The notes: a model not told the origin generated them from the sequence alone. A stretch of 64,000 bases of DNA from Porphyra umbilicalis (GCA_002049455.2 KV918934.1:94949-158948); one strand, 5' to 3'. Shown: positions 11,650 through 24,589, counted from the first letter of the stretch. Translations and numbers: made by a program.

Positions 11650-12430
11650 CACCGCGCTCGTTCTCACTGTGATCATCGTCACCACGGCCGTCGTCACCAC
11701 GGCCGTCGTCATCTCCCTCGTCACCGCGGCTGTCCTCAGAGTTGACCTCATGACGGCGGTCAATGCACCACTGCCATCGGCACCGTGGCCATCGTCACCG
11801 CGGCCCCCGTCACGGCGGCCATCGTTTCCATGGCCATCGTCACCACGGTCGTCGTCACCGCGGCCGTCAGCACCGTGGCTGTCGGCAGCGCGGTCATCCT
11901 CAAGGCGGTCATCCTCACCGCGGTAGTTGCACCCGGCGCCACCGTCACCGCGGCAATCGCCCCCGCGGTCATCCTCAAGGCGGTCATCCTCACCGCGGTA
12001 GTTGCACCCGCCGCCACCGTCACCGCGGCAATCGCCCCCGCGGTCATCCTCAAGGCGGTCATCCTCACCGCGGTAGTTGCACCCACCGCCACCGTCACCG
12101 CGGCAATCGCCCCCGCGGCCACCGTCACCACGGTCATCCCCGCGGCGGTCGTCGTCTCCGTGGCCCTCGTCACGGCGGCCGTTGACACTGCGATCATCCC
12201 CACGGCGGCCAGCGTCAGCGCGGCGCGGCCATCGTCACTGGGGTCCTCGCTACCGCGGCCATCCCCACCGTGGTCCTCGACACCGCGGCTAACCCCGCGG
12301 AGGTCGGCGTCGTCGCCTTCATGTTCACAGCGGCCGGCGCCCGCGCGGCGAGGCCATTGGCGCCGCGGAAAGCGCCACCGCGGCCATCCCCACGGCTGTC
12401 TTCCACACCGCGGCCACCCCCACTGACATC
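11650..12430. repeat. ACCGCGG-type minisatellite with 75-bp higher-order unit
   Basis: Built from short variants of GTCACCGCGGCC. Within it a 75-bp unit starting GTCATCCTCAAGGCGGTCAT recurs at 11893, 11968 and 12043. All frames are open, one giving a Val/Ala/Ile-rich string. I treat this as repeat, not gene. Confidence 0.85.
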
Positions 12431-12439
12431 ATCATGAGC

Positions 12440-15290
12440 GCTCGTTTCTGTCAGGTGAGTCTGGTGAATGTATCTGCTGCGAGTGCGAGGGCTCCTGTGC
12501 TTGTTTCTTGCGAAGTGGTGTGTTGACTGGGGACCCACGGACTGGCACTCGTCATTCGCAGATTGTGTCTAACCTGAGGCATGCATCTCTTGCCAATCGA
12601 GCAGCTTCATCACGCTTCCCTGCCTCATTTTCTTCCCTGTCCGGTCATCACAGGAGAAATACCCATGGTGTCCACAGTGGCCAGGCAGGTGATCATGCCC
12701 ATGGTGGTCGGGGGGCACGCGGCCGGCCGGTATCTGTTCAAAAGCTATGATGGTGTCGCCCACACTAAAACTCAAGCGCCCTGCTTGTCCGGGCAGCCTG
12801 TATGCGGTCGCCATACACATGGAGCGTTTTCAGTTTATGCAACTTCAGTAGTCACAGGCGAGCCACAATGGTTCTTTCGCCTGCTGGGTGGCGGTCTGAC
12901 GCCAGTGGGAACCGAGTTCCGTTCAGGCGCCGCATGAGCGTGCTCAGATAGTAGTCAGCCTTTGGTTCTCACGACGACAGCGTGAGCTTGCTCGCGCAAA
13001 GAGTTGCTGGGCTCTTTTCGGACGCGTCCGCGACCGCCGGCCGCTAAGCGGTGGTCTAACACGCCTCCCGCCTGCTGCCCTCGCCCGGCTGTGCCTCCAT
13101 CACAGGGACCACCCCTCTTGGGCGAAGACGGGCACGTGCCGGTGTTGGTCACAGTACCGCTCGCTCACTTGCGCTTCCGCGACGACTTGGCTGCTCGAAC
13201 CGCGGTGCCACGGCGAGCTGGCAGCCCGACCTGACCGCCTCATCCTCGGCCGTGTTCAGCGCTGCGGTGGACGCCGCCGTTGCCGCGGCGCCCCGCCCAT
13301 TGCAGCGGTCGCGAAAGCAGCCATGTTCTTCGGTCCTTCTCGTTCCTGTCAGAGGTGTGGGGGGGCAGCGACTGTTGGGCGGGTCTCGAACTGGTTCCAC
13401 CACCGTCCCGCGTCCGCTGTCTCACTTTTTACCTTGTTATCCTCCCAATGCCCACTGCCCGCCCTGCCCCACCCCGTCCGTGGACCCTCCGTACACGGAC
13501 CGCCGCCCTGTTCCTGTGGGCCACCCCCGTGAAGTATTGGAGGTCATCGATAGAGCTCCTCACCACAACGACCCCCCCAGGGTGTGACCTGCAATCCCTC
13601 CAGTTGTCGAAAAATAAGAGAAACAATGCCGCTCGACACCGCGAGAAGCTTGCCTGATGGTGCCTGAGTACGCCGCGGGCTCGCACAAACTGAAACACTT
13701 CGGTGCGGGGCGACGAATGCTGACGAAAAACGAGCTCACGCCATGGAACAGCGTGCACGAACTCAAAGAACACGAAATACACGGCGCCTCGTCTTCGGGC
13801 ACAAGATCGATAGACAGAGCAATGCGACGGCATCAAGCCGAGGCATCCATGCCACAAAGAACTTTAACATCAACGAGGGCGGGGCACACAAAGTCGCGTG
13901 CAGGAAGCGGGCGCAGAGCACAGCCTGCTGCTTTCAACCGCCGCGTGTTCGACATAGCTCAGAGGTCGGTGGCCGTTATGCGGGAGAAAAACAAACAGTG
14001 GCCGAGTCGACGGCCCACACGGCACACGTCCTGGGAAAAGGAAGTGACGCGAACGCCGCCGCGAGAACCGTCCCCATACGTACCTATCGGCGACGACCGG
14101 CCGAAACCGAGGATGATCGACTTGCAAACGGCGACAACAACGGAACTCCAAATGTGGGCAGCGCGACGCATCTGACGCGGTAGGATGCGCTTGTCGCGGG
14201 CCGAATTTGTTGCAAGCGCCGCAAGCCATGACTTCAGAATCAAATGACCACAACACAACGATATGGTCCAACCGCCTCATGAGCAAAGGTTAGAAGACTG
14301 CCATTTGGCCTTGAACGAGAGCTCGAGCATGTGCGGGAGAACGGGCTGTCGACACAGTGCGACCAGCTCGGCATCATGTTGGTCACAACCGCTGTTTCGG
14401 CGTCATGTTGGTCACAACCGCTGTTGTCCATGGAATGCACGATGGTGAAACATGCTGAAACGTAACTGGTGGAAAACTAGGGTGGTCGGGCCGGATATCC
14501 CTCGCCGTGGAGGAGACGAACGGCACAGCTCAAGAAACGATGAGGCAGGACAACGCGTCAGTATTCTGACCCGAGCATGGTGCGCACCACGACGGGCACG
14601 GTACCGACGTGACACAGATCTGAATCGACCAAGATCGCCACATTATTGTCGTCAACATGGGCCACTCTTGGAGAAAGCAGGCTACATGTGCACAAATGTT
14701 TCTAAACCCCTCGGGTCGCACCTCTGTTCGATCGACATGGACGATTGCGCACCATTTCGGGTGGTCGTGTCTTGTCATGACCACTGGCACGAAGAATGTG
14801 GAGTTCATTGAGGCCGAAGGGGGTCGGCCTCAGGACTGATTGGCGCCATCAATTTGATGCCCTTTGGTCCTACGAATGGAGGAGGCGCCACGAATGGTGG
14901 AGCACCTGGCAGCGCCGCCCACGTCACTGGCTGTGGCTTGAAAGGAAAGCGCCGCCTTTGGAGCCTTAGTCAACCCCAGCACGGCGGATCGGCTCTTCCT
15001 CCTCCAGACAGAGTGGGAGCAGCGGTCGATGGCGACACGCCACAGTCTTACCAGGCAGGTGCGAATAGCCACATGTGTGTCCACAATGCCTTGAGACCAC
15101 GGCCGGCACTGTCTGGCATGTGGTGACGAAGTGTGTATCGGCGAGAGCTTTACTGTGGTCAGTCATCTGTGGTCTTCTTTTATGCGTCACGAACATCGAA
15201 TAGATACCCTGGTACCCACACGCTCTACGCTTAGGCCTCGTTCCCACTGGACGCCGACTTTCACCTCGAGCAGTCACTCCCTGTTGTCCT
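12440..15290. other. Less GC-rich spacer, no secure gene
   Basis: Short frames on both strands (for example + 12581-12937 and + 13657-14175) have mixed composition but no recognisable domain. A 25-bp block (tcatgttggtcacaaccgctgtt) occurs twice in tandem near 14370-14425. Confidence 0.35.
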
Positions 15291-17976
15291 AAATGCGACG
15301 GACACAAAAACCCCTCTCAGCGCGACAGCTTTATCTGTTGCGTGGCGGTCGGCGGACGCACCGCTATAAGCAGACGTGCCGCCGCCGCACCGGCGCCAAG
15401 GTGACGTGGCGCCGGCGGGTGCCAGGGTGGTGGTTGATGAGGCGGCGCGCCCGGCGCAGCGCCACGTGGGCGCTGAGGGGGGCGCGGCCGGCCCGGACGG
15501 GCGCGAGCGGCCCAGACGGGCGCGAGTGACGGGGGAGCGCCGCGGAGGCGCCCCAGTGAGGGAGCGGGCGGGAGGCCCACGGGATGGGAACCGCCCCGGC
15601 GTGCGGGCCACTGAGTGGCGCGCCAGGGCGTGCGGGGGGCACGCACTGGGGGGCATGAACCGAGGGTGCACGCACGGGGGAGACCGGCGATAGGGCGAGC
15701 AGCGCCTGGAGGGTACATAGCTGTGAGCCCGGGTGGCCGGGGGAGTAGGACGAAGAGACCAGACTTGCTTTGACCCGACACTCACACTGCGGGTCGGCGC
15801 CACCGTGGTCGAGCCCACGGCGGCGGCGGGTGCTCACCTTGCTACACAACACTGTCATGATGACCACGTCTTTCGTGCGGAGGCACGAAGAAATGTGTGA
15901 AAATACAATCCGACGCCGAAAGACGCCTCAAATCGCCAGAATGGCGTCATCCTATTGGTTGTAGTTGGCATAAAGTGGATCTCGTGTCTGAAAGGGTTTT
16001 CGCTGGACATGCCACGCGCAAAAGGGCTGGCGGGTGTTGCCCATTCTGAAACGCACATCGTGCCGTCTTCGGTCGGTTCGCATGTGCACGTTCAGCCTGT
16101 GTCGTACTGTTTTTCCGCTGTAGGATCATTCCCTCCCAGGTCCCACAGCCGTCCCGTGTACATCGATCGTGGAAAGCGACACAGACCTGGCGAGCAAGAT
16201 GCATTTTCGTCTCCATGACGCGAATCGATTGCAAACGTGGCCCGCGTTTTTGACGATTCCAGCTCTGAAAGTGACAAGGTTGTCTCGCGTGCTCGACCTG
16301 GGCTCTAGCGGGGCCTGCTGTGCAGGCACGATTTCAGCTTTCAACGATGCTGGTAGGGGTTGTACATTCGACAGCAGAGTCGGAAACGTTTTGGAGCCAT
16401 CATGGTGTTCCGCCCGCATGCGAGACAGGCGTGGCTGACATGGTGCCTTGGGGAGTTCACGTGTGACATTGCGTTCCGAAGTGCATGCCACGCCCGACGC
16501 CGTATGTCCAACCTGCATTCGTGCGACACGGGTCCAGGCAGTTTTCTGCCCCATCCCCCAACTGACGCGGGAGGCCGTCCGCGCCGTCGCTACGGCCACC
16601 ACCACAGCGGCAAAAAGCAGGTGGTGGCGCGCTATCTGTATTGGTCGTGCAGTCGACGGCGGCGGCTCGCGGAAGCGCAGGGGATGACGGAAGGCGTGCA
16701 CAGCGCCCGACACGTCGACGGGCCGGCCTTTGCCCATGACGACGCCACACAGGCGGCGGCGGCGTCAGAGGACTTGCGGGGGGCTGCTGCCGCCGCCCAC
16801 GCCAGGGCACCGGCCGTCGCCCGCCGGCTGCAGCCAGCTCGGGATTCGCGCCCGCCGTGGGAAGGGCCCCAACCACCGCTGCTCGCCCCCTCCACAACAT
16901 GGCTACCGCCACCACCAACCACTGCCACGTCGACCACGACCCAGGTACGACCACCGCCGACAGAGGCGCCACCGCTGCTGCTGCCGGCGCCCCTGGTCGT
17001 GCCGTCGCCGCGTGCCGCCGTTGCGCCGCCGGGTGCGCAGCGGTGGCAAGACTGCCGTCACAGCAACATGCGGCGGCGACGCGTGACCGCCCGCCGCCGG
17101 GCCACCCGCCGCCGCTGCACCCGCCGCCGCCTGCCGCCGACTGCACGCGGTCGTGCGTCGCCTGCCGCCGCCTCTGTCAGCAGCGGCGGAAAGCCAACCG
17201 CCGCCGCGGAGTGACGGCGTCGTCTTCTTCACGGCTGCCGCGGACGTGCGTCCGCCCGTGGCCCCAAGTTCCACCACAGTGGCCGACAGTGTGTGACCAC
17301 CGTTGCGCGCCACGCTCGCGACCGCGCGGTCGCGCAGGCGGTCGCCCGTGACCGGGACGTCGACGGCTGCAAAAGAGTGCCGCCACCGATTAGCCGTCAC
17401 GCATAGGGTGAGGGGGGTGGCGTGGAGCGGCGTCGTGGGGAAGGGGGCGATTCCCAAGCCAACGGCGGCCCGCCGGCCTCTGCGGGCAGGTGTCGTGCAT
17501 GGCGCCGCCCGTCGGCGGCAGCGGCGTGCGGTTGTGCGCGTTGCAGTTGCATCCTTCCCAACCCTCTTCCCTTCGCAGTGCTGCCAGCGGCTGCTTCACG
17601 TCGCGGTCGGCCGGCGCGTCCACAGGCGTCGCACGTCTGCGTTGAGGCGATGGCGGCCGCGGCGGTACCAAGTGCCGCCGTAGCCCGCGCCGAAGACGCG
17701 CTGTCGGGCAGCCGCGCACCGTCGGCCGTGGCGGTATGCAGCGGGGCGGCGGTGAGCCCACACGCACTGTGACTGGCGGTGCCTGCGGGTGGAGGACGCG
17801 CGATAGCGGCGACCGTGCCGACCACGGGTGGCCGGGCGGCGACGCCCGGAGGCGGCGCCCGGCACGTAGCAACGAGGCGGCTGAGGTCAAAGATGGCATC
17901 GCGGAACAGCGGGAAAGCAGGTAATAAGAAAAGCATGCAGCATCACAGAGAGATAGGAAACGCGCAACGCTTTTAC
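15291..17976. other. GC-rich/AT-moderate mosaic, no gene recognised
   Basis: GC-rich blocks at about 15350-15720 and 16500-17880 surround a less GC-rich block at 15770-16500. The open frames are Ala/Arg/Pro-rich shadows. I see no conserved motif. Confidence 0.4.
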
Positions 17977-18248
17977 TCACTTCACGGCGGTGAACTCGGC
18001 GAGGTCCGGGACGCGCAGGGAGTCATAGTGGCCAGCGTCATTCAGGCGCTGGTCGCCAGTGAGGGAGTGCGTCATCGTCATAGGTCCCCGGGAGATGCCA
18101 AAATCGTCGTGCAGCACCTTGAACAGCGACGCCATGCACATGGTCAGGCACGAGGCGTTCGACACGAGGTCGTGGGTCGCGGGGGTGTACGCGCCATCGT
18201 TGACACCCACGACGTACGTTTGGATGCCGTGGCCTTTGCCGCGCGCGG
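17977..18248 (-). pseudogene. GAPDH fragment
   Basis: About 90 codons match the middle of glyceraldehyde-3-phosphate dehydrogenase: TYVVGVN, then SNASC with the catalytic Cys, [15 protein letters not shown] and LNDA. The family has SNASCTTNC, TTHSYTGDQR and LLDA; here the first reads SNASCLTMC, the Tyr of the second is Leu and the third carries Asn. After this the sequence diverges and stops. The Rossmann N-terminus and most of the catalytic domain are absent. It starts almost exactly where the SUZ12-type gene ends, in another frame on the same strand. It looks like a captured, decaying piece of a gene, not a functional enzyme. Confidence 0.85.
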
Positions 18249-18251
18249 TGA

Positions 18252-20126
18252 TCAGCCGACTCGTTCGGCAGCTGCCGCGCGCGCGTCCGACGCCGCCACG
18301 CCGGCAGCGGCAGCAACAACAGCCTCCGCTGGGTCTAGTCCGTTGTCGGTTCCCACCGAACTGCCACTAGGCACACCCGAGCACGACCGGTCCGTCAGCA
18401 CGCCGATGGCTTGTGCTGCTGAATCAACATCCAACAGCCCGTGAGTGTACATGACCTCAACATGCGCTACGGCTTGAGCCAGCAACCCTGTTTCCAAGAT
18501 GGTCCTGCGTCGAGCCACGAAAAAGCCGCCGAGCAGGAAAGCCGCCCCTCTGTCTCACCACGGGGGGGCCGCGTCCACGTACCGTGACCAAAGAGCCATA
18601 AACAACACATCATGCGACGGCACCTCGAGGGCCTCCAGGCGCGCCGCGTCCATCGAGTGCAGCCAATCCTCGTCGACGCCGTCCTCGGAATCAGAAGATA
18701 GCTCGGCGTTCGGCGAATGCTTGACGGACAGAGGGGCGAGGCTACCTGTGTGAAAGTACTCGCGGCCAGCGCTTGCAGTCGCCAGAGTGCGACGAGCAAT
18801 CCTTGCTTTGCCCAACCGCGGCAACAGCCGCGGCCGTCGGCGCGACGCGCCCGCTGCGAGCGGGTGACAGGGAAATGACAAGTCCCGACGGAGGAAGGCG
18901 GCTGCAGCCGTCGCCGGGCCGGCCCCACCGCCCTCTCGGAGGACCCCGGCGGAGCGCACTACGCCGTGATCGTCGCGCAGCGGCTGAAAGGGGGCGTGGC
19001 CGTCGGGGTGAACGGTGCCGGGGGCAACAGCGGCCGCTGCGGGTGGAAGGCGGGAGGAGGGACGCACAGCCCCAGCCGTCGATTGGACCCAACCGGCCGA
19101 CTCAAAAAGGCCTGGCAATAGCATTGGGGTCGACACCCAGCGAATATGTGCCAGGTAGCGATCCCACCCGCGGCCCCCACCACTGCTGGCTGCGGCTGCG
19201 GCCCCTTCCAGCTCCGCGGCCGATACGGCACGGAAGAGCTCGACGCTGACGTCGGTGTGGAGGGCGCGGAGGTAATCCAGTAGGCCACTGACAGTCCGCG
19301 CGTCGAGTTGACACAGCGGACACCGGGCGTCCTGCCGTGTTTGTCGGCGGAAGGGCTGCGCCTTTCGACCTGGGCGGTACTCCAGGTACTCAACGTCAGA
19401 GGGAGTTGGTGCCGACCGGTCGAAGACTGCAGGGGTCCGCCGTCCGCCAACCAACTCCTCCCCATCAGCATCCACACGTGGCACAGCGGGCACGCCGCCA
19501 CCGCCGGAAGAAGGAAGAGAGAAGAGCTTGGCTGCAGGAGACGCCGCACATGGCTCGCGCGGGGCCGTCATTGGACCTTGCGAGGCAGGATGATCCGCCA
19601 CGACGAGCGCTTCTGCGGCCACCGCCATCTCGGCCGCTGCCGACGACACCGCCGGGACTGCAGCCAAATGCCCCGGACGGCCGAGGAAAACGGAGTACGT
19701 AGACAAGACGTCGAGCGGGGACAAGCCACCCACCCAGGACAAGTGCAGCTGCCACCCATCCAGTGCGTCGCCCAGCGCAACGGTGCCTCCACGGCGAGCG
19801 CATAAGCCGACACACTTGCCGTCCTTGTGCAGCACGTGCTCGACACCGGGGGCGGGTTTCGCACGATGGCCATCGCCGGTGCGGTGCGCGATCCGCAGAA
19901 GAAGACGAGGGTGGGCCGCCAAAGGGTCCGGCGCCGCAGAGCGCCCCATTCTACCAGCGAGGCCGACCGCCGCGGTAGCGGCCGACTGGCGCTCCTCATG
20001 GTGCAATACCGCGGCAACGCCAGGCCGTAGGTCAATCGACACTGCTTGACTGACAAGCGTCGGTACGACGGAAATCAGCGTCTGCAGGGGCCCCACCAGA
20101 GCGGGAGTCTCGCACACTAGCGCCAC
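18252..20126 (-). CDS. SUZ12/EMF2-type PRC2 subunit (VEFS box)
   Basis: Homologue of SUZ12/EMF2/VRN2, the PRC2 subunit that binds E(z) through its VEFS box for H3K27 methylation in the nucleus. Counting from 20126, the zinc finger is CPLC at residues 269-272 with a following LRALH. The VEFS box begins near residue 455 (REYFH), then an acidic [13 protein letters not shown] and [10 protein letters not shown]. The frame meets TGA at 18555-18557, but the same frame continues with residues that fit the rest of the VEFS box ([15 protein letters not shown]) to a TGA at 18252. The start is uncertain. The frame is open upstream to a TAG near 20145 and again beyond it, and the frame at 20126 begins with GTG. 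Either the TGA is a defect or it lies in an optionally spliced 54-nt segment, listed separately. Confidence 0.87.
18505..18558 (-). other. Candidate 54-nt exitron in the SUZ12-type gene
   Basis: Reading the minus strand, the segment starts with a good donor (TG/GTGAGA), has a pyrimidine patch (CTTTTTC) and ends GACGCAG. It is 54 nt, a multiple of three, and contains the in-frame TGA. Splicing would join Trp to TILETG and keep frame. Retention would truncate the protein inside the VEFS box. Against it, the retained sequence also aligns with conserved VEFS residues. RNA data are needed to choose. Confidence 0.35.
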
Positions 20127-21415
20127 GTAGAACTCGCAGCGCTAACCGGCGGCAGATCCTCCGCCCACGGCAGACGACATGTCCCGTGTCCTCGAGCGGC
20201 TGCTACGCCCCGTACGTGACGTGCGCCCATCCTCATCACGATCACGTCCGGCGAGTACAGTGACGTCCAGAGCCAAAACAAGCGGTTGAACACCGGGGGG
20301 AGTGGGAGACGGGTGGCGACGGACAAAGGCGGGGGATAAGCGGGTTTCAAATGGTAGAGGCGGCGGGGAGGTGGGCCCGGGAGTGGAGGCTGACATGGGG
20401 AAAGAAGCGCGTCGACGAGACATTCTCTCACAGCGCGGTACTAACGCACTTACAGACTCGCAGAGACACAGAGGACAAGTCCGACCCGGAGCAAAGAGGA
20501 AGGGACGGAAATGCTTCTCCAGTGCCCGACATACAATCAAGGCGCACCGACATACAATCAAGGCGGACCCGCCCTGCTGGACAGTTCCTCGGCCGCCGCC
20601 CCGACGGCCTCCGCGGCCGCGATCCCGGCCTCCGCCAGCGAGCCGCCGCCGCCGCCGCCGCGCGTCTCATTGGCGCAGACCACCGAAACGAGCGGTCGTT
20701 GTCAGGGCTCGCTCAAGCCAAAGCTGTGCGCGCGGTGGCCAAAGCAAAAGACCCCCAGTGGAGGGAAAATCCTATGTAACTCCTCTTCAAAGTCTCGCCA
20801 AACGTAATGCCTGGCTAGTTTCTCGACAAACGAGTGGACAACGTCCTGTCGTGCTGTCGACAAATGCAGTCAACGTACGTTCCCGAGGACACTGTGAGGG
20901 ACTTGCGAGTGATCTTAGATCTTCGGTGGGGTGACCGCCACGCTTGTCCCTCGCCAGTCGTCTCTCAGGTGCGTCTCTGCGGGTCAGCCGTCATCTTTTG
21001 GCTCATCAGACGCGACCTGCGGTGTTCTCCGATTTGACTCGTGCTGTTCACCGGCTGGTGCGTTGCGACTGGCAAGTGCTCGGCGACCGACCGGAGGGTG
21101 CTTTGATACTAGCGGGTGCTCAGGGATCGGAGGTTGCTCTGCCAGCGGAGGTTCCTCGCCGACGGGCTGCTCGTTGAGGACCCGTTTTGTGCTCCACCGC
21201 CGCCGGCGCCAGCTCGCCTAACAGACCTGCCGTCTGCTTCCGCCCACTCGGTGCCCAACGGTGGCTGCGTTCCGGCCGCTGGCTGCTTGTTGTCTGCCTA
21301 CTGTACCCCTCGTTCGTGCCGACCACGGTTATCTCTCGGACTGCCGGCTGTTTTGTACCGCACGCAGTGTGCCGACTGCCGGCATTTTGCAGTCGGTCGG
21401 CCGCTCTTGGACCGT
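20127..21415. other. Upstream region of the SUZ12-type gene and spacer
   Basis: On the minus strand the SUZ12 frame remains open from about 20148 to 20561 beyond one TAG, so an N-terminal extension is possible but unrecognisable. A 20-bp unit containing CGACATACAATCAAGGC is duplicated at about 20525-20565. The rest is a less GC-rich spacer with no gene seen. Confidence 0.4.
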
Positions 21416-21419
21416 TGGC

Positions 21420-23480
21420 ACTTGACGCTGCCCGGCTGCGCCGCCGACGCTGCCCGCCGCCGCCGGCGTCCGGCGACGCCGGCTGCGCCGCCGACGTTGC
21501 CCGCCGCCCGCGGCGCCCAGTGCCGCCGGCTACGCGGCTGACTTTCCTGTCTGCCGCCGTCGCTGCCGTCGCCGCTGCCGGCGGCGCCAAGAGCCGACGA
21601 CTGCGCCGCCGACGTGGTCGCCTTCGGCCGCCGTCACCGCCGGCTGCCCCGGCCGGCTGCACCGCCGTCGCCGCCGTCGCCGCCTTTGCCGGCCGCCGCC
21701 GCCGACCGGCGCCGCCGGCTGCGCCGCCGACGTCGCCCGCCGCCGCTGACGACGTTGTCCGCCGCCCGCGGCACCCACCGCCGCCGGCTACGCGGCTGAC
21801 GTTCCTGTCTGCCGCCGTCGCTGCAGTCGTCGCTGCCGGCGGCGCCAAGCGCCGGCGGCTGCGCCACCGACGTGGTCGCCTTCGGCCGCCGCCGCCGGCC
21901 GGCCCGGCCGGTTGCACCGCCGTCGCCGTCGTTGGCCGCCGCCGCCGGCGTCCGGCGCCGCCGGCTGCGCCGCCGACGCTGCCCGCCGCCGCCGCTGACC
22001 GGCGCCGCCGTCGCGGCCGTCGCCGCCGCCGGCCACTCCGGCCGGTTGCGCCGCCGTCGGCGCCTTCGCCGCCTTTGCCGGCCGCCGCCGCCGACCGGCG
22101 CGGCCGGCTGCGCTGCCGACGTTGCCCGCCGCCGCCGCCGACCGGCGCCGCCATCGCGGCCGTCGCGGCCGTCGCCGCCGCCGGCCATCCCGGCCGGTTG
22201 CGCAGCCGTCGCCGCCGTCGCGTCTTTGGCGGCCGCCGCCGCCGACCGGCGCCGCCGGCTGCGCCGCCGACGTCGCCCGCCGCCGCCGGCGTCTTGCGCC
22301 GCCGGCTGCGCCGCCGACGTTGCCCGCCGCCGCCGGCGCTTGGCGCCGCCGTCGCGGCCGTCGCGGCCGTCGCCGCCGCCGGCCACGCCGGCCGGTTGCG
22401 CTGCCGTCGCCGCCGTCGCCGCCTTTGCCGGCCGCCGCCGCCGAGCGGCGCTGCCGGCTGCGTCGACGTTTTTGCCGGCTGCCGTCGTCGCGGCCGTTGC
22501 CGCCGCCGGCCACTCCGGCCGGTTGCGCCGCCGTCCCCCCACTTTGCCGGCGGCCGTCGTCGCGGCCGTCGCCGCCGCCGGCCACCGCGGCCGGTTGCGC
22601 CGCCGTCGCCGACGTCGCTGTCTTTGCCGGCCGCCGCCGGCGCCCCGCGCCCCCGGCAGTGCAACCGACATTGCTGTCTGCCGCCGTTGCTGCCGTCGCC
22701 GCCGCCTGCCACCCCGGCCGATTACGCCGCCGTCGCCGCCGTCGCCGCTTTTGGCGGCCGCCGCCGCCGACGGGCGCCGTCGGCTGCGCCGCCGACGTCG
22801 CCCGCTGCCGCCGGCGTCCGGCGACGCCGGCTGCGCCGCCGACGCTGCCCTCCGCCTCCGCTGACCGGCGCCGCCGTCGCGGCCGTCGCCGCCGCCGGCC
22901 ACTCCGGCCGGTTGCGCTGCCGTCGCCGCCGTCGCCGCCTTTGCCGGCCGCCGCCGCCGAGCGGCGCTGCCGGCTGCGCCGACGTTTTTGCCGGCTGCCG
23001 CCGCCGACCGGCGCCGCCGTCGCGGCCGTCACGGCCGTCGCCGCCTCCTGCCACCCCGGCCGGTTCCGCCGCCCTCGCCGCCGTCGCCGCCTTTGGCGGC
23101 CGCCGCCGCCGACCGGCACCGCCGGCTGCACCGCCAGCTGCCTGCCGCCGCCGGCCTCTGGCGCCGCCGGCTGCGCCGCCGTCGTCGCGTTTTCTTTGCC
23201 GGCTGCCGCCGTCGCGGCCGTCGCTGCCGCCGGCCACCGAGGCCGATTGCGCCGCCGTCGCCTGCTTTGCCCGCCGCCGCCGGCGCCCGCCGCCGCCGGC
23301 TGCGTCGCCGACGTTGCGGACTGCCGCCGGCGCCGCCGGCGCGGCCGCCGACCACCCCGGCCGGTTTCGCCACCGTCGCCGCCTTTGCGTTTCTGGCTGC
23401 CGCCGGCGACGCCATTGCCCGCCGCCGCTTCCTCGGGCGCCGCCGGCCGCGCAGTGGCCGCCGTTTGTCGTCGGCACCTG
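21420..23480. repeat. Degenerate GC-rich tandem array (about 2 kb)
   Basis: Built from reshuffled variants of GCCGCCGTCGCCGCC, TTTGCCGGCCGCCGCCG, GACCGGCGCCGCC and GGCTGCGCCGCCGACG. Every frame on both strands is open for hundreds of codons (one reaches 797), which is what this composition predicts. It ends immediately upstream of the transposase gene. Confidence 0.85.
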
Positions 23481-23500
23481 CTCGCTCTGCCTCGAGTAAG

Positions 23501-24535
23501 ATGTACTCTGATCATTTGCGCGCTTCTGCTCTCTCCATGCTGTCCAACGGTGTGGAGCGCAGCAAGGTGCGCAGCAGCAATGGCGTGTCGCGCACACAGC
23601 TGAGGCGCTGGGAGCAGTACTACGCGGACAGCGGGTCGGTGTGGCGCAACGCGGACCGGCGGAACAAGCACCACGACGCTTGCGAGTACGACCGGCAGCT
23701 GATGGACGGGCTTATCTACCTGGTGCGGAACCATCCTCATGCGTTGCTCCGCGAGCACGCCGAGATGCTCAAGATAATGAGTCAGGACCCGGCGGGGGAC
23801 ATGACACGGGTGCGTCTTTCTAAGAGCACGGTCGACCGCCACCTTCGCCGACTTGGATTCAGTCGTAAAAAGATTTTGCGGCTGTTTCGTGAGTCGACGG
23901 AGGAGCGCCGGCGTTAGCACGCCATCGTACGGCAGCGCATCCCCCGTCGCTGCATCTTCTCCGTCGATGAGACGCACACGGATGGGTCCGACGTGTTTCG
24001 TCTCTACGGCCGGTCGCTGACGCACGAGCGCTCGCACCTCCGTGATCGTGACCCGCGGTCCGTCCCTCGCACAAGCACAACGATGGCGGTATCCAGCCAA
24101 GGCCGCATCCTCGGCTTTATGTCTCTGGTCGTGCGGGAGAAGGCGTTGACGGGGGCGGACTGGCGACTTCTTCTTCAACATCTCTTCCCCAAGCTCGGCG
24201 TGTACACGCCGGGGGCGCCATGGGATTTACAGCCAGACAACTGCGTCGTGATGTTTGACAACGCCCCTATCCATGACGCCGATGGAGACGCTTTCATGAC
24301 GGCCAACGGTGTCGCGTTCCTCCGCCTTCCTCCATACAGCCCCGACATGCAGCCGATTGAAGGCGTTTTCAACGATTTCAAGGTGATCATCCGAAATTTG
24401 GTCTACCACAATCAAGCACTGGTGGATGACCCCCACCTGCTGCAGGCGATGGCGGCCAGTTTCTTGAGCCAGCGCCACATTGTCGGGCAATTTGACCGCG
24501 TAGATCGGGTTTTGGCCGCAGTTCGTGCCCACTAA
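23501..24535 (+). mobile_element. IS630/Tc1/mariner-type transposase with one in-frame TAG
   Basis: A 345-codon frame from ATG 23501 to TAA. An N-terminal helix-turn-helix region (VSRTQLRRWEQYY) is followed by the DDE/D catalytic domain: SVDETH, then MFDNAPIHD, then YSPDMQPIEG with the Glu 33 residues after the second Asp, plus a GRSLTHERS-like segment. Codon 139 (23915-23917) is TAG, yet the frame and family motifs continue on both sides, so the copy is one substitution from an intact gene. I did not find terminal inverted repeats; upstream sequence is the GC array. Either a recently dead copy or one that depends on readthrough. Confidence 0.9.
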
Positions 24536-24589
24536 ACACTTGCCTTTTTTTCTCACCTTGCTGTCTCTGACCCCACACGCTTGACAAGC

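Noticed and set aside
21187-24181. Very long open frames (up to about 800 codons) on both strands in the GC array
   Set aside because: Explained by GCC/GGC composition and tandem repeats; no domains, and frames on both strands are equally open.
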